Notes: generated from the letters alone by a model not told the origin. Counted from the first letter of the stretch, positions 1 to 7,977 are shown. The stretch is 40,535 bases of DNA from Candidatus Heimdallarchaeota archaeon (GCA_021399395.1 JAAFKJ010000147.1:1-40535); one strand, 5' to 3'. Program-made: numbers and translations.

Positions 1-165
1 TGCTTTCTTGGCTGCTTCCTTTGGCTTAGTTGTTGCTTTCTTGGCTGCTTCCTTTGGCTTAGTTGTTGCTTTCTTGGCTGTCTCTTTTGGCTTAGCTGCT
101 GTTTTCTTGGCTGCTTCCTTTGGCTTAGCTGCTGTTTTCTTGGCTGCTTCCTTTGGCTTAGCTGC
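1..165 (-). repeat. 33-bp tandem repeat coding the Lys/Ala/Pro tail of Rpo5
   Basis: Five head-to-tail 33-bp copies (1-33, 34-66, 67-99, 100-132, 133-165), nearly identical in DNA. Each encodes 11 residues of the form KK[TA][AT][AT]KPKE[AT]A on the minus strand. The array probably continues beyond the left edge. The peptide resembles lysine-rich histone H1-type tails. It is in frame with the polymerase subunit, so it is coding sequence and not a CRISPR. Confidence 0.9.
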
Positions 166-831
166 TGTTTTCTTTACAGTAGTCTTCTTTTTTGTAGCAG
201 GCTTATCATCTGATAGTCTTAATCTTGCTGATGATTTTATTATCACTCTATAATATGCCCCATCCTCACCCATTTCGGGGTTACGTACAATTTTTATTAT
301 GTCACCTGGTTTAGCTTGAATTGCTTTAACAGCTGGATCAGTTTCAAGTATTTTTGGGATTTGATATTTTTCTATCTGATATCTAGTAAGAAAACTCTTG
401 ATTTCTTTATTTTTCAACTTGATATGCTGAGGAACCAATTCATGATCGAAAATATTGAAAAGAGGATTAGTGCTACTTATAATCTCGATTCCCAATTTAA
501 CAGATTCTTTCTTTGCATAATGAGTTAATGCTGATTCAGCAATCAAAAGTGCTTCATCTAAACTTTCCTCTTCTTGTAGTTTTCCTAATGTTCGAATTGT
601 TTTGACTCCAATTTGAGGGTTTTTAGGAAATCGAGCAATAGCTGTTATTTTGTCTCCTTCTTCCTGTTTTTTTTCAGCATAGACATCAATATAATCATCA
701 TTATCGTCAGGTTTTTTGATAGAAAATCCTCTGAATTCGAGAATTTCTTTAATTCCCCTTTTGATTCTTTCTTCCTTTGCTTGCTGTTCTTTAGATATCA
801 AGGAGGTTGCCTCGCTCTCATTAACTATCAA
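1..831 (-). CDS. rpo5: RNA polymerase subunit Rpo5 (RpoH/Rpb5), eukaryote-like, partial
   Basis: Partial; the C-terminus runs off the left edge (at least 277 residues). Residues about 130-197 are the Rpb5 assembly domain shared by archaea and eukaryotes: HELVPQH, then RYQIEKYQIPKILETDPAVK, a PGDIIKIVR strand and a YYRV ending. Archaeal Rpo5 is normally only this domain of about 80 residues. Here residues 1-128 form an extra N-terminal region that aligns by eye with the eukaryotic Rpb5 jaw domain (RGF, then FPKNPQIGVKTIRTL, QEEE, then LFNIFDHELVP, compare eukaryotic VGVKTIKTY and INITEHELVPEH). From about residue 220 follows a Lys/Ala/Pro repeat tail. No in-frame ATG exists after the in-frame TAA near 884; TTG at 831 is the best start, with TTG at 801 as alternative. 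Domain identity is confident; the start is uncertain. It is last in a minus-strand gene run. Confidence 0.88.
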   Translation of the reverse strand, partial: MIVNESEATSLISKEQQAKEERIKRGIKEILEFRGFSIKKPDDNDDYIDVYAEKKQEEGDKITAIARFPKNPQIGVKTIRTLGKLQEEESLDEALLIAESALTHYAKKESVKLGIEIISSTNPLFNIFDHELVPQHIKLKNKEIKSFLTRYQIEKYQIPKILETDPAVKAIQAKPGDIIKIVRNPEMGEDGAYYRVIIKSSARLRLSDDKPATKKKTTVKKTAAKPKEAAKKTAAKPKEAAKKTAAKPKETAKKATTKPKEAAKKATTKPKEAAKKA

Positions 832-869
832 TTGGTTTAAAATCTTTTGAAAAGTGACTAGTTTGCAAT

Positions 870-1229
870 TTATGAATTATCCTTCTCTGTTTTTTGGAAT
901 TTAATAAAATAAGAACCATCCTTATCTCTTCCAATAATAGGGTTTTGATCATCATTTTCAGAAAGAAGTTTCTCTAAATCAACTTCAAAAACTCCATCAC
1001 TTGTCAATCTGATGTCTTCCACTCCTTCTTGAATTTCTGTCTTTCCAATTTCTTTTTCTACAATTAATTCAAGTTCTCTTTCTTTGATGTCAAGATTATC
1101 ATCTTGTCTGTATGTTTTGAACTTGAATGATCCACAAAACGGACATCCACTAATAAGGATTTGAGTGTTTAACTCAATCTCTTTTTCACATAAACCGCAA
1201 ATAGTAATTTTCTTTGATGGTTCTACCAT
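870..1229 (-). CDS. Small zinc-ribbon protein (DUF2072/OapC-like)
   Basis: 119 residues. The N-terminus holds a zinc ribbon: CGLC near residues 11-14 and CPFCG near 29-33. The middle is acidic and helical (EREL...EIGKTEIQEG), and the C-terminus has GVFEVDLEKLL followed by a strand with DGSYFIKF. This layout, N-terminal ribbon plus a GVFEVDxE segment, resembles the archaeal Zn-ribbon family COG3364/DUF2072. The assignment is from memory of the family pattern and the function is not established here. ATG start at 1229. It sits 41 bp after the BpsA-like gene and 38 bp before the proposed rpo5 start, on the same strand, so co-transcription is likely. Confidence 0.6.
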   Translation of the reverse strand: MVEPSKKITICGLCEKEIELNTQILISGCPFCGSFKFKTYRQDDNLDIKERELELIVEKEIGKTEIQEGVEDIRLTSDGVFEVDLEKLLSENDDQNPIIGRDKDGSYFIKFQKTEKDNS

Positions 1230-1270
1230 ATTCTCACATTACCATCTTTCATTATTATTTTTTTTGTATA

Positions 1271-2125
1271 TTATTCCATATAAACACTTGAATTATATAG
1301 AAAAGGACCATCATACCCACATTCAGAACACTTCTTCTCTTCAAGTGCTTTTAAGGTACTAAAATCACCGGCATCCCCAATACTATAGATAATACCACAT
1401 TTGCATTTGTAAGATTTTGGAGTTGCTGCACTTTCTCTGAAATAAGTTGGGCCAAAATAATGGTTAGCAATTGTTTCCTTAGAACTACTTTTCACCTTCA
1501 ATATGTACATGTCGGAAGTTTTTTTCTCTAAGGGTGTAGGAAAAGCATATTTGTTGAAATTTGGAAGCTTTTTATCAATTTCCAAATCCATTACATTTAC
1601 CATTTCATTTATCCAATCGTTGTTTTCTTCTCCATCATCAAATGAGAGGTAAATTTTTGAAGGAGATACTTTTGATGCACATTGGATTGCTCTTGATAAT
1701 CCCACTTCTAGTCCTTCTTTGGTAAGTGGTGGTTCAAGGAAAACATAATCGAATTGGTTTTTCATTATTGCCAGCATTCTGATTCTGATATCATGGTTAA
1801 TGTATCTAATACAGCGCATTTTGTAATCAAATTTTAGTTTGAACACAATTTCAGGAATTCTCTTATCTATATCCAACACCGCTAAATCTCTTGGTTTTGC
1901 AACCATCCCCAAAGATAACGAAGATAAATCCATATCACCTAAGAATACTATGCGCTTCTTTTCATAGTTTTCTGGATTTTCAAGTAATATTCTTTGATAG
2001 CTAGTATCTAATGTTACAAAATACTGATCATACTCAGGATTGGGTTTTCCCCTAAGTTCTTGAATTTCAGAAAATGCTTCATTAATGCTTTCTGGAAGGT
2101 CTAACTCAAGAGATTCATCACTCAT
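1271..2125 (-). CDS. BpsA-like (branched polyamine synthase family) protein with C-terminal zinc ribbon
   Basis: 284 residues. The core looks like N4-bis(aminopropyl)spermidine synthase (BpsA, PF01861), a Rossmann-fold aminopropyltransferase making branched polyamines in thermophiles: DQ at 33-34, IVFLGDMDL at 59-67, VLDIDKR near 83-89, and FLEPPLTKEG at 129-138. Two features argue for changed or lost activity. The family's GDDD motif, with its proposed catalytic Asp, reads GDMD here, and the usual DPP reads EPP. The N-terminal winged-helix domain of characterised BpsA is absent. Instead the C-terminus has a zinc ribbon (C241, C243, C266, C269). ATG start. It lies 46 bp after the 754-residue gene on the same strand. 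Family membership is fairly sure; the reaction is not. Confidence 0.68.
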   Translation of the reverse strand: MSDESLELDLPESINEAFSEIQELRGKPNPEYDQYFVTLDTSYQRILLENPENYEKKRIVFLGDMDLSSLSLGMVAKPRDLAVLDIDKRIPEIVFKLKFDYKMRCIRYINHDIRIRMLAIMKNQFDYVFLEPPLTKEGLEVGLSRAIQCASKVSPSKIYLSFDDGEENNDWINEMVNVMDLEIDKKLPNFNKYAFPTPLEKKTSDMYILKVKSSSKETIANHYFGPTYFRESAATPKSYKCKCGIIYSIGDAGDFSTLKALEEKKCSECGYDGPFLYNSSVYME

Positions 2126-2171
2126 TGATGAAGTTCAGTTTACTACTTTAAAAAGGTTCACTGAACTATCA

Positions 2172-4436
2172 TTATGATAAGAAGGTCAATTGCTTCAGAA
2201 TATTAAATAGCTCATCTATTGGAAGTTTTTGTAACTTCTTATTATCTCTAGTCTTTCTTTCCATTTCCATAAGCAGAAGACCATACTCATAAGCTGATTT
2301 AGAAATTTGAGCAAATGTAGAATCATATTGTGCAATTGTTTGAAGTTTTTCACTTGCTTTGTTTGCTTCTTTAGAAGCTTCAACAAAGAATGAAGCTGCT
2401 TTATAATTGTCTTTGTTAGTATCAGCTCCAATTCCCAGAATTGCAGCCTTTGTTGCATCTAGAAAATTGGTTAATGCCTCCGATAATACTTTCTTTATTT
2501 TAATTGCATTCCAATTGATATTTGAATCCTTTAATTCAAACATATCTTTGTGTAGTAGTAGTTCTCCACAATCCTCACTAATTCTAATATTGATTACATT
2601 GAATAGCTTAAATTGGTTAAAATTGTGGTTTATTACTAGTTGATAATTTTCTTTTGTTGTTTCTTTCTTCGAAACTGCGATTTTATAGCTTCTAGCGATG
2701 AGATCAATCACAGTATTTAGAAAAAGAAACTGTCTTGTTAGCTCAAATAAACGTAACTCTATATCTTCTCCTTGAATGAAGGTTTGACTATATCTATGTT
2801 CTACCCACATTTTGTCAATATTTGATTTATCACTTAATTGAGAAATTTCAAGTGCTTTTGTAGAATAGTAGTGTGCTTTTGCATGGTATATTATGTCCAA
2901 TACTTCGTTTGAGTCTTTTTCTGCAAGGCTATTTTCCAAATAAATTGAATTTGCCATGAATTCCAAACATTCAATATCTTTGATGACATACACTTTGCTT
3001 TCAGATTTAGGTAAGAAATAAGCTGATAATTTGATATTAGAAATATTTTCGAGTAATGGTTCAATGTTTTCAGGTTTGATTTTTTCTCCTCTCTTTTCCA
3101 AATCTATTAGCTGGTCTGAAATATCTTTGATTGCATATTCGAGGCTTTCTATGAACCTAATGAGATTTTGCTCTGCTTTGCTAATCGCCTTTTCTATTGG
3201 TAGATTTTCAAGTGTAGCAATTTTAAGTTCTTGCACAAAATTGAGATAAACATAAGGTAGACTGCTTACATAGTTGATATTGACTTTCAAACCAGGCTTG
3301 TTAACTATTGACTCAACATTTTTTATTAGTTTTTGAACTTCTTTTTTAGTACCTGTTGAGATAATAGCATTCAATTGTGAAGTTTTTGCTGCAAGTTCAG
3401 CAATTCCATGAAAGAAAATATGAACTGTTTCGTTTTTGATGATCTCCTCTTTGAGTCTCAAATTTCGTTCGTCTAAATCTGTGTTAGTTGAGAGAACTTT
3501 AAGAGCTTCTTTTTCAAGACCCAAAACAAGATTAAGAAATTGAACACTAGCAATAAAACTGTCGCTTTTGGCTGCTTCAAAACTTAATCTCAAATAATGA
3601 CCTATCAGTTCTTTATTTCTTAGAGCTTGGTTAAGTAATAGGTGACTGTTCTCTATTTGCTTAACTTTTAATTCAGGGTCCTCAGAAAGACTACTGTGGT
3701 ATTCCAATGCTTTTTCCAAGTGAGAAAGACTTCTTTCATATGCAAAATGAGTTGCTATTGGATCCTTCCACCACCAATCATAACCTAATCTTTTCAGAAA
3801 CTGAGCAGTAAATGATACATCAAATTCTGCTAGAACTAATTCATAAGCACCCCTTTCTTCGAGTAATTTTTCTTTGTTTACTTCATTGGGAGACTCTTCA
3901 AGAAGTTGTATGATTTGGTTTTTCTGATTTAACAATAGAAAGGTAAGCATAACTTCCTCAATACTTGAAGCTCGAGGGTGAGTAGAATCGAAATATGTTT
4001 GAGAAATTGAATTCAGAATTCTATAACCCTCAATATATGATGTACAATATTCTTCAGATGGTTGAGTATCGAAGATTCCTGTATTGACTATATCGGCATA
4101 TATTACCATTAGATTAGCTAGTTCCATTTGAAACTCTTGTAAATCTTCTAATTTTTTAGTTAGAATCTCCTTCCTATCAGAATCTGAATCAATTTGAGAT
4201 TTATCTCGAGTCCATTCATCTAGAAAACGACGATAAAGAAGATGTGCTAAGGAAGAAACATTGTTTAGAGTTTCAGCACAGAATTTAGAAAAACTAAGCC
4301 AAACTTGACTTAACTCATCTAAATCATCTATCTGAACGAAAGAGTGATAGATTCTTTCTCTTTCTAACTCCATCAGTACAAATTGTTTAAATGGTGAATC
4401 ACTTAGCAGTTCTATTGTTTCTTTGGAAAATTCCAT
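2172..4436 (-). CDS. Large all-helical protein of unknown function
   Basis: 754 residues, not recognised. There is no signal peptide, membrane segment or cysteine cluster. The sequence is almost entirely predicted amphipathic helix rich in Glu, Lys and Leu, with a Trp-rich patch (RLGYDWWWKDP) about a third of the way along and several helix pairs that could be degenerate TPR-like repeats. The C-terminus (KKLQKLPIDELFNILKQL) is also helical. ATG start at 4436; a TTATTTATG stretch sits just upstream on the minus strand and could be part of its own promoter. It lies between a zinc-ribbon gene (70 bp away) and the BpsA-like gene (46 bp). A scaffold role is possible but is only a guess. Confidence 0.7.
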   Translation of the reverse strand: MEFSKETIELLSDSPFKQFVLMELERERIYHSFVQIDDLDELSQVWLSFSKFCAETLNNVSSLAHLLYRRFLDEWTRDKSQIDSDSDRKEILTKKLEDLQEFQMELANLMVIYADIVNTGIFDTQPSEEYCTSYIEGYRILNSISQTYFDSTHPRASSIEEVMLTFLLLNQKNQIIQLLEESPNEVNKEKLLEERGAYELVLAEFDVSFTAQFLKRLGYDWWWKDPIATHFAYERSLSHLEKALEYHSSLSEDPELKVKQIENSHLLLNQALRNKELIGHYLRLSFEAAKSDSFIASVQFLNLVLGLEKEALKVLSTNTDLDERNLRLKEEIIKNETVHIFFHGIAELAAKTSQLNAIISTGTKKEVQKLIKNVESIVNKPGLKVNINYVSSLPYVYLNFVQELKIATLENLPIEKAISKAEQNLIRFIESLEYAIKDISDQLIDLEKRGEKIKPENIEPLLENISNIKLSAYFLPKSESKVYVIKDIECLEFMANSIYLENSLAEKDSNEVLDIIYHAKAHYYSTKALEISQLSDKSNIDKMWVEHRYSQTFIQGEDIELRLFELTRQFLFLNTVIDLIARSYKIAVSKKETTKENYQLVINHNFNQFKLFNVINIRISEDCGELLLHKDMFELKDSNINWNAIKIKKVLSEALTNFLDATKAAILGIGADTNKDNYKAASFFVEASKEANKASEKLQTIAQYDSTFAQISKSAYEYGLLLMEMERKTRDNKKLQKLPIDELFNILKQLTFLS

Positions 4437-4506
4437 TAGGTATCATAAATAATGTTAGTAAAAAAACGTTTTGACATTTCTTACGTGGCGTGAATCTTTT
4501 ATTGAA

Positions 4507-4767
4507 CTAAATTTCTGAATCATTTTCGACTTTATACCACCATGGCTCGGTTAGCTCTCCTAATTTTCTATTGAACTCCTGAACAAGTTTTCTAGCTTGA
4601 GGATTTGTATCTACAGATATCTTCTGAACCTTATCTAGCTTTATTGTTCTCCCACAATATGGGCACTTTTTCGTTTTCTGCTTTGATTTACAGTAAGAAA
4701 ACTTACTACACTCTTTCCTTGAACATCTTATAACTATATATTCGGAATTGATTGTATTACTCTCCAA
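4507..4767 (-). CDS. DUF1922-like zinc-ribbon protein
   Basis: 86 residues. The pattern YIVIRCSRKEC...FSYCK...KTKKCPYCGRTIKLDKV followed by a helix with ARKLVQEFNRKLGEL matches the small archaeal DUF1922 family: a rubredoxin-like four-cysteine ribbon and a C-terminal helix. Function unknown. The start is a TTG at 4767, inside the last codons of yjbQ (11-bp overlap), so it is probably translationally coupled to yjbQ. No ATG lies upstream in a sensible position. Confidence 0.65.
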   Translation of the reverse strand: MESNTINSEYIVIRCSRKECSKFSYCKSKQKTKKCPYCGRTIKLDKVQKISVDTNPQARKLVQEFNRKLGELTEPWWYKVENDSEI

Positions 4768-5170
4768 TAATTGTTACAGCAACTTCACGAGAACGGGGTT
4801 TGATATCTAAACAAACAAAAACTGGTTGTTGCCAAGTGCCAAGTTGCAGAACTCCTTCATGAATAGATATAGTTAAACTAGGACCAATTAATGAGGCTCG
4901 AAGGTGTGAATGTGCATTAGAGTCAATTAAATCGTGTTTGTAGCCAGCACCCTTCGGAATTATTTTGTGTAACAAATTTCTAAAATCATCCAAAACCCTA
5001 GATTCAAATTCAATTGCAGTTAAAGCTCCCGTTGATCCAATAACATTTGCAGACAGTAATCCAGTTTTAACACCGGATTTGATAACTAATTTCTCAAAAT
5101 CATTAGTTAAATCAACTATACTAATCTCGCCTTCAGTATGAAATTTTACTTTTTCTGATAGTACTTTCAT
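4757..5170 (-). CDS. yjbQ: YjbQ/UPF0047 family protein
   Basis: 137 residues, the normal family length. Diagnostic segments are the N-terminal strand with EISIVDLT, SANVIGSTGALTAIEFE, DSNAHSHLRASLIGPSLTI and GVLQLGTWQQPVFVCLD, with conserved histidines in NAHSHLR. The UPF0047/YjbQ family has weak thiamine-phosphate synthase activity in bacteria, but the true role is unsettled. Start: an AAGGAGA Shine-Dalgarno sequence lies 7 nt before the ATG at 5170. It is first in the minus-strand run and divergent from the TPR gene at 5315. Confidence 0.88.
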   Translation of the reverse strand: MKVLSEKVKFHTEGEISIVDLTNDFEKLVIKSGVKTGLLSANVIGSTGALTAIEFESRVLDDFRNLLHKIIPKGAGYKHDLIDSNAHSHLRASLIGPSLTISIHEGVLQLGTWQQPVFVCLDIKPRSREVAVTIIGE

Positions 5171-5314
5171 GAACTATTCTCCTTAATACCACCTTAACAA
5201 TCTATTAGAGTATAAATTTGTTAAAAAAGTAATCGGTTAAAAGTAAGTTAGAAAATCAAACTACAACTTCCAAAAGAAATAAGAATTAAAATCTTTCAAT
5301 ATTATAAGAGAGAT

Positions 5315-6019
5315 ATGTCAGATTCAGAAAAAAAGATGAGCATCCTAATCGAAGAAGCGAATGCAAATTACAATGCGAATAGATACAAAGATGCAGCAAG
5401 AACGTTTGAACATCTAATTACTTTAGCAATTCAGAGTGGTGAGGAAGAAGAAGCAATATATTTCGCTTATAGGGCTGCAGATTGCTGGAGAAAGGATAAA
5501 AATGAGATGAATCGGGCAGTTATTTTTAGAGATATTGGTAACCTAGCTTTTAGTTTCTGTTCAAAAATATTAGATGATTATGTTTCAAAAACAAAGAAAT
5601 CAGAAGATAAAGCAAAGGCTTTACTGCTAGCTGGTGAATGTTTAATCTCTCAAGATAAGACTAAAGCAATTAAGAGATTATCAAAAGCACAGACACTATT
5701 CGAAGAACTTGCTTCTAATACAAAAGATAGCAAATTAAAGACTAACTATCTTATGGATGCCCTTGAGAGCACAGTCAAACAAGGTGACAAAAAGCAAGCA
5801 AAGGAACTGAAAATCAGAATCGCCAACCATCATGTAAGTTCAGCTGAAAAAGATTTCAAGAAAAATACACCAGAGGATTTACAATCAGCTTTAAGGTCTT
5901 TTGAGGATGCATTAGAGATGTTTCAAAATCTCAAATTGAAAGAAGATATTCAGAGCATCTCTAAAAAAATAGCGACTCTCAAGAAGAAAGTTGCAGAATA
6001 TGACCCATTTGCAACTTAG
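5315..6019 (+). CDS. TPR/alpha-SNAP-like helical repeat protein
   Basis: 234 residues, all helical. Repeated helix pairs read as TPR-like: EEANANYNANRYKDAARTFE, then EEEEAIYFAYRAADCW, SEDKAKALLLAGECL, and DLQSALRSFEDALEMF. The pattern of helix pairs and the AYRAADCWRK segment recall alpha-SNAP-type or other eukaryote-like TPR scaffolds, but this is similarity by eye only. No membrane segments. The protein ends DPFAT. ATG start. It is divergent from yjbQ and followed by tRNA-Arg about 100 bp downstream. Confidence 0.75.
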   Translation: MSDSEKKMSILIEEANANYNANRYKDAARTFEHLITLAIQSGEEEEAIYFAYRAADCWRKDKNEMNRAVIFRDIGNLAFSFCSKILDDYVSKTKKSEDKAKALLLAGECLISQDKTKAIKRLSKAQTLFEELASNTKDSKLKTNYLMDALESTVKQGDKKQAKELKIRIANHHVSSAEKDFKKNTPEDLQSALRSFEDALEMFQNLKLKEDIQSISKKIATLKKKVAEYDPFAT

Positions 6020-6120
6020 AAGATAGAGAAATTTTCTTTCTTAATGTTTTTCAGATAGGAAATTACTTGAAGAAACTATTGTAAGGAAATATTCAAAAGA
6101 AGGAAATTTTAAGAGAACAT

Positions 6121-6219
6121 GGTCCCGTAGCTCAGTTGGATAGAGCCCCAGCCTCCTAAACTTAGCTTAAAAGTGGAGAAAGTTGGTGGTCGCGCGTTCG
6201 AATCGCGTCGGGATCGCCA
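6121..6219 (+). tRNA. tRNA-Arg(CCT) with a 22-nt intron
   Basis: Full cloverleaf. The acceptor GGTCCCG pairs with CGGGATC, G73 and CCA are encoded, the D stem is GCTC/GAGC, the T stem GCGCG/CGCGT with a TTCGAAT loop. The anticodon stem CCAGC (6148-6152) pairs with GTTGG (6182-6186). The 29 nt between these halves equal a 7-nt loop plus a 22-nt intron (about 6159-6180) at the canonical 37/38 site. Anticodon CCT (6155-6157) reads AGG. An AT-rich stretch (AAATTTTAAG) ends 10 bp upstream. tsr3 starts 30 bp downstream. Confidence 0.92.
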
Positions 6220-6248
6220 AATTCATTTCTATTAATGTGGTGTGAAAA

Positions 6249-6785
6249 ATGAGCAAACAAACATCGACTTCTATCAATGTTTTCATCTGTAATTTTCATA
6301 CATGTAACCCAAAGAAATGTACTGCAACTAGAATTGTTAAATTCAGAAAAGCGAGGGAGATAAGAATTAATCAAATAAAGTCTAAACATATTGTTCTAAC
6401 TCCTTTTTCTGAGATTGCTTTATCTCCTGCTGATAAAGAAAATGCAATAAATTATGGTCTCGTTGGTGTTGATTGCTCATGGAACAATATAGAAAATGGT
6501 AGAAATGCACTTGATAAAGGAACTGGGAGATCTCTACCCTTTCTTGTTGCAGCTAATCCAAATAATTATGGCTTTCCTTCAAAACTTAGCACTCTTGAAG
6601 CAATAGGAGCTGCACTATATATCTTAGGCAATAAAGATCAAAGTAAAGACATTTTATCCTTAGTTAGCTGGGGAGTTGAATTTTTAAAAATTAATCAAGA
6701 ATACTTAGATAGTTATTCATCCGCTAAGAATAGTAAAGAGGTTGTCAAGAAACAAGCTAAGATTATGAAAGATCTTTATGGTTAA
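6249..6785 (+). CDS. tsr3: Tsr3-like rRNA aminocarboxypropyltransferase
   Basis: 178 residues. Tsr3 (DUF367 plus RLI-like N-terminal segment) transfers the 3-amino-3-carboxypropyl group of SAM to a modified uridine in helix 31 of small-subunit rRNA, in archaea and eukaryotes. Diagnostic stretches are HTCNPKKCTATRI near the N-terminus, LTPFSEIALSPAD, GLVGVDCSWNNIE, RSLPFLVAANPNNYGFPSKL and LSTLEAIGAALYI. Length is normal for archaeal members. ATG start, 30 bp after tRNA-Arg, so possibly co-transcribed with it. Confidence 0.93.
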   Translation: MSKQTSTSINVFICNFHTCNPKKCTATRIVKFRKAREIRINQIKSKHIVLTPFSEIALSPADKENAINYGLVGVDCSWNNIENGRNALDKGTGRSLPFLVAANPNNYGFPSKLSTLEAIGAALYILGNKDQSKDILSLVSWGVEFLKINQEYLDSYSSAKNSKEVVKKQAKIMKDLYG

Positions 6786-6825
6786 AAGAGTCATAAAAAG
6801 TTTGATACAGAATTCTTTTAAATTA

Positions 6826-6839
6826 CTTGTTTAAACAAG
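6826..6839. promoter_or_regulatory. 14-bp perfect palindrome at the bshA promoter (candidate operator)
   Basis: CTTGTTTAAACAAG is a perfect 14-bp palindrome. It lies directly after a TATA-like stretch (CTTTTAAATT, about 6815-6824) and ends 6 bp before the bshA ATG at 6846, which is also near the expected transcription start. This is a classic place for an archaeal repressor to block initiation. The regulator is unknown. The palindrome could be chance in AT-rich DNA. Confidence 0.5.
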
Positions 6840-6845
6840 ATTAAG

Positions 6846-7961
6846 ATGAAAATAGGCATAAACTGTTTTCCAACAGTTGGTGGTTCTGGAATTGTAGCCA
6901 CCCAGCTAGCAATTGAAATGGCCAAGAAAGGTCATGATGTACATTTAATCAGTTATGATACTCCTTTCTTACTTCGAACCTTCAGACATCCGAATATAAC
7001 TCTCGAACTCGTTGATATTCTTTCTTATCCTCTGTTCAAAGATATAGGTGCTCCCTATACAATCCTTGCTGCATCAAAACTTGCACAAATAGCAAAGAAA
7101 ACAGAAGTGGAATTGTTACATATTCATTATGCGGTACCGGTAGGTGTTTCAGCTTACTTGGCGAAAGAAATAACAAAAATACCCTTCGCTATTACAGCTC
7201 ATGGTTCAGATATACATACGCTAGGCATAGATCCTGCTTACAACCCAGTTCTCTCTCATGTATTCAATGAAGCTGATGGATTATCTACTGTTTCAAATTA
7301 CATGAAAAAAGAAATCCAAGAGAAATTCAATTATGAAAGAGAACTCGAAGTTTTCTATAACCCAATTGATATCGAAAAATATCAAAAAATCGATGCTCAG
7401 CTTTGTGACTTCAGGATTAAACATGAGAATAATTTCATACATGTTTCGAATTTCCGTCCAGTTAAGAATGCTCCATTTATTGTTGAAGCTTTTGCTGATG
7501 TTGTTAAAGAACACCCAGATACTGGTTTAATAATGGTTGGAGAAGGACCTGAAAGAAAGAAATGTGAAGATTTAGCGTACAATTTGGGCATATCTGAAAA
7601 TGTTACCTTCCAAGGAGTTAGGGTTTCAATAGCCCCCATTTATAGTTGTGGTGCTGCTCTTTTGTCTGCTAGTACAAACGAAAGTTTTGGCTTAACATTA
7701 GCTGAATCAATGTCTTGTGAAACGCCGGTAATTGCTCCCAAAGTAGGGGGTATTCCTGAAGTAATCGATCATGAAGAAAATGGTTTTGTCTATGAATTTG
7801 GAAACAGAGAGAGTCTTACCAAGTACATGCTCCAACTAGTAACAGATAAACAGCTTGTAAAGAAAATGGGTAAGAAAGGAAGAGAAAAAGTAGTCAATAA
7901 ATTTGAAGCAGGGATGATTGCAGATCAATACATTAAATGGTATGAGAAAATTCTAGATTAA
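6846..7961 (+). CDS. bshA: BshA, N-acetyl-alpha-D-glucosaminyl L-malate synthase
   Basis: 371 residues, close to Bacillus BshA (377). A GT4 glycosyltransferase that joins GlcNAc from UDP-GlcNAc to L-malate, the first step of bacillithiol synthesis. The N-terminus MKIGINCFPTVGGSGIVAT matches BshA's GITCYPSVGGSGIIAT region closely. Also present are LLHIHYAVPVGVSAYLAK, ITAHGSDIHTLG, FYNPIDIEKY, FIHVSNFRPVKN and the C-terminal ESFGLTLAESMSC...GGIPEVI donor-binding motif. The match runs along the whole protein, which separates it from generic GT4 enzymes. ATG start. It converges on bshC, and the two stops lie 1 nt apart inside a hairpin. Confidence 0.9.
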   Translation: MKIGINCFPTVGGSGIVATQLAIEMAKKGHDVHLISYDTPFLLRTFRHPNITLELVDILSYPLFKDIGAPYTILAASKLAQIAKKTEVELLHIHYAVPVGVSAYLAKEITKIPFAITAHGSDIHTLGIDPAYNPVLSHVFNEADGLSTVSNYMKKEIQEKFNYERELEVFYNPIDIEKYQKIDAQLCDFRIKHENNFIHVSNFRPVKNAPFIVEAFADVVKEHPDTGLIMVGEGPERKKCEDLAYNLGISENVTFQGVRVSIAPIYSCGAALLSASTNESFGLTLAESMSCETPVIAPKVGGIPEVIDHEENGFVYEFGNRESLTKYMLQLVTDKQLVKKMGKKGREKVVNKFEAGMIADQYIKWYEKILD

Positions 7962-7977
7962 ACTACAATCTAGAATT
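7949..7977. terminator. Perfect 11-bp inverted repeat between convergent bshA and bshC
   Basis: AATTCTAGATT (7949-7959) and AATCTAGAATT (7967-7977) are exact reverse complements around a 7-nt loop. The bshA stop TAA (7959-7961) and the bshC stop (7963-7965 on the minus strand) both sit at or in the loop. The element could act in both directions as a terminator or mRNA 3'-end stabiliser. There is no long T-run, so intrinsic termination is not certain. Confidence 0.55.

Noticed and set aside
1..170. Tandem 33-bp repeats as a CRISPR array, or the 81-residue plus-strand ORF (8-253) as a gene
   Set aside because: There are no variable spacers; the copies abut and are in frame with Rpo5 on the minus strand. 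The plus-strand reading is the complement of that tail.
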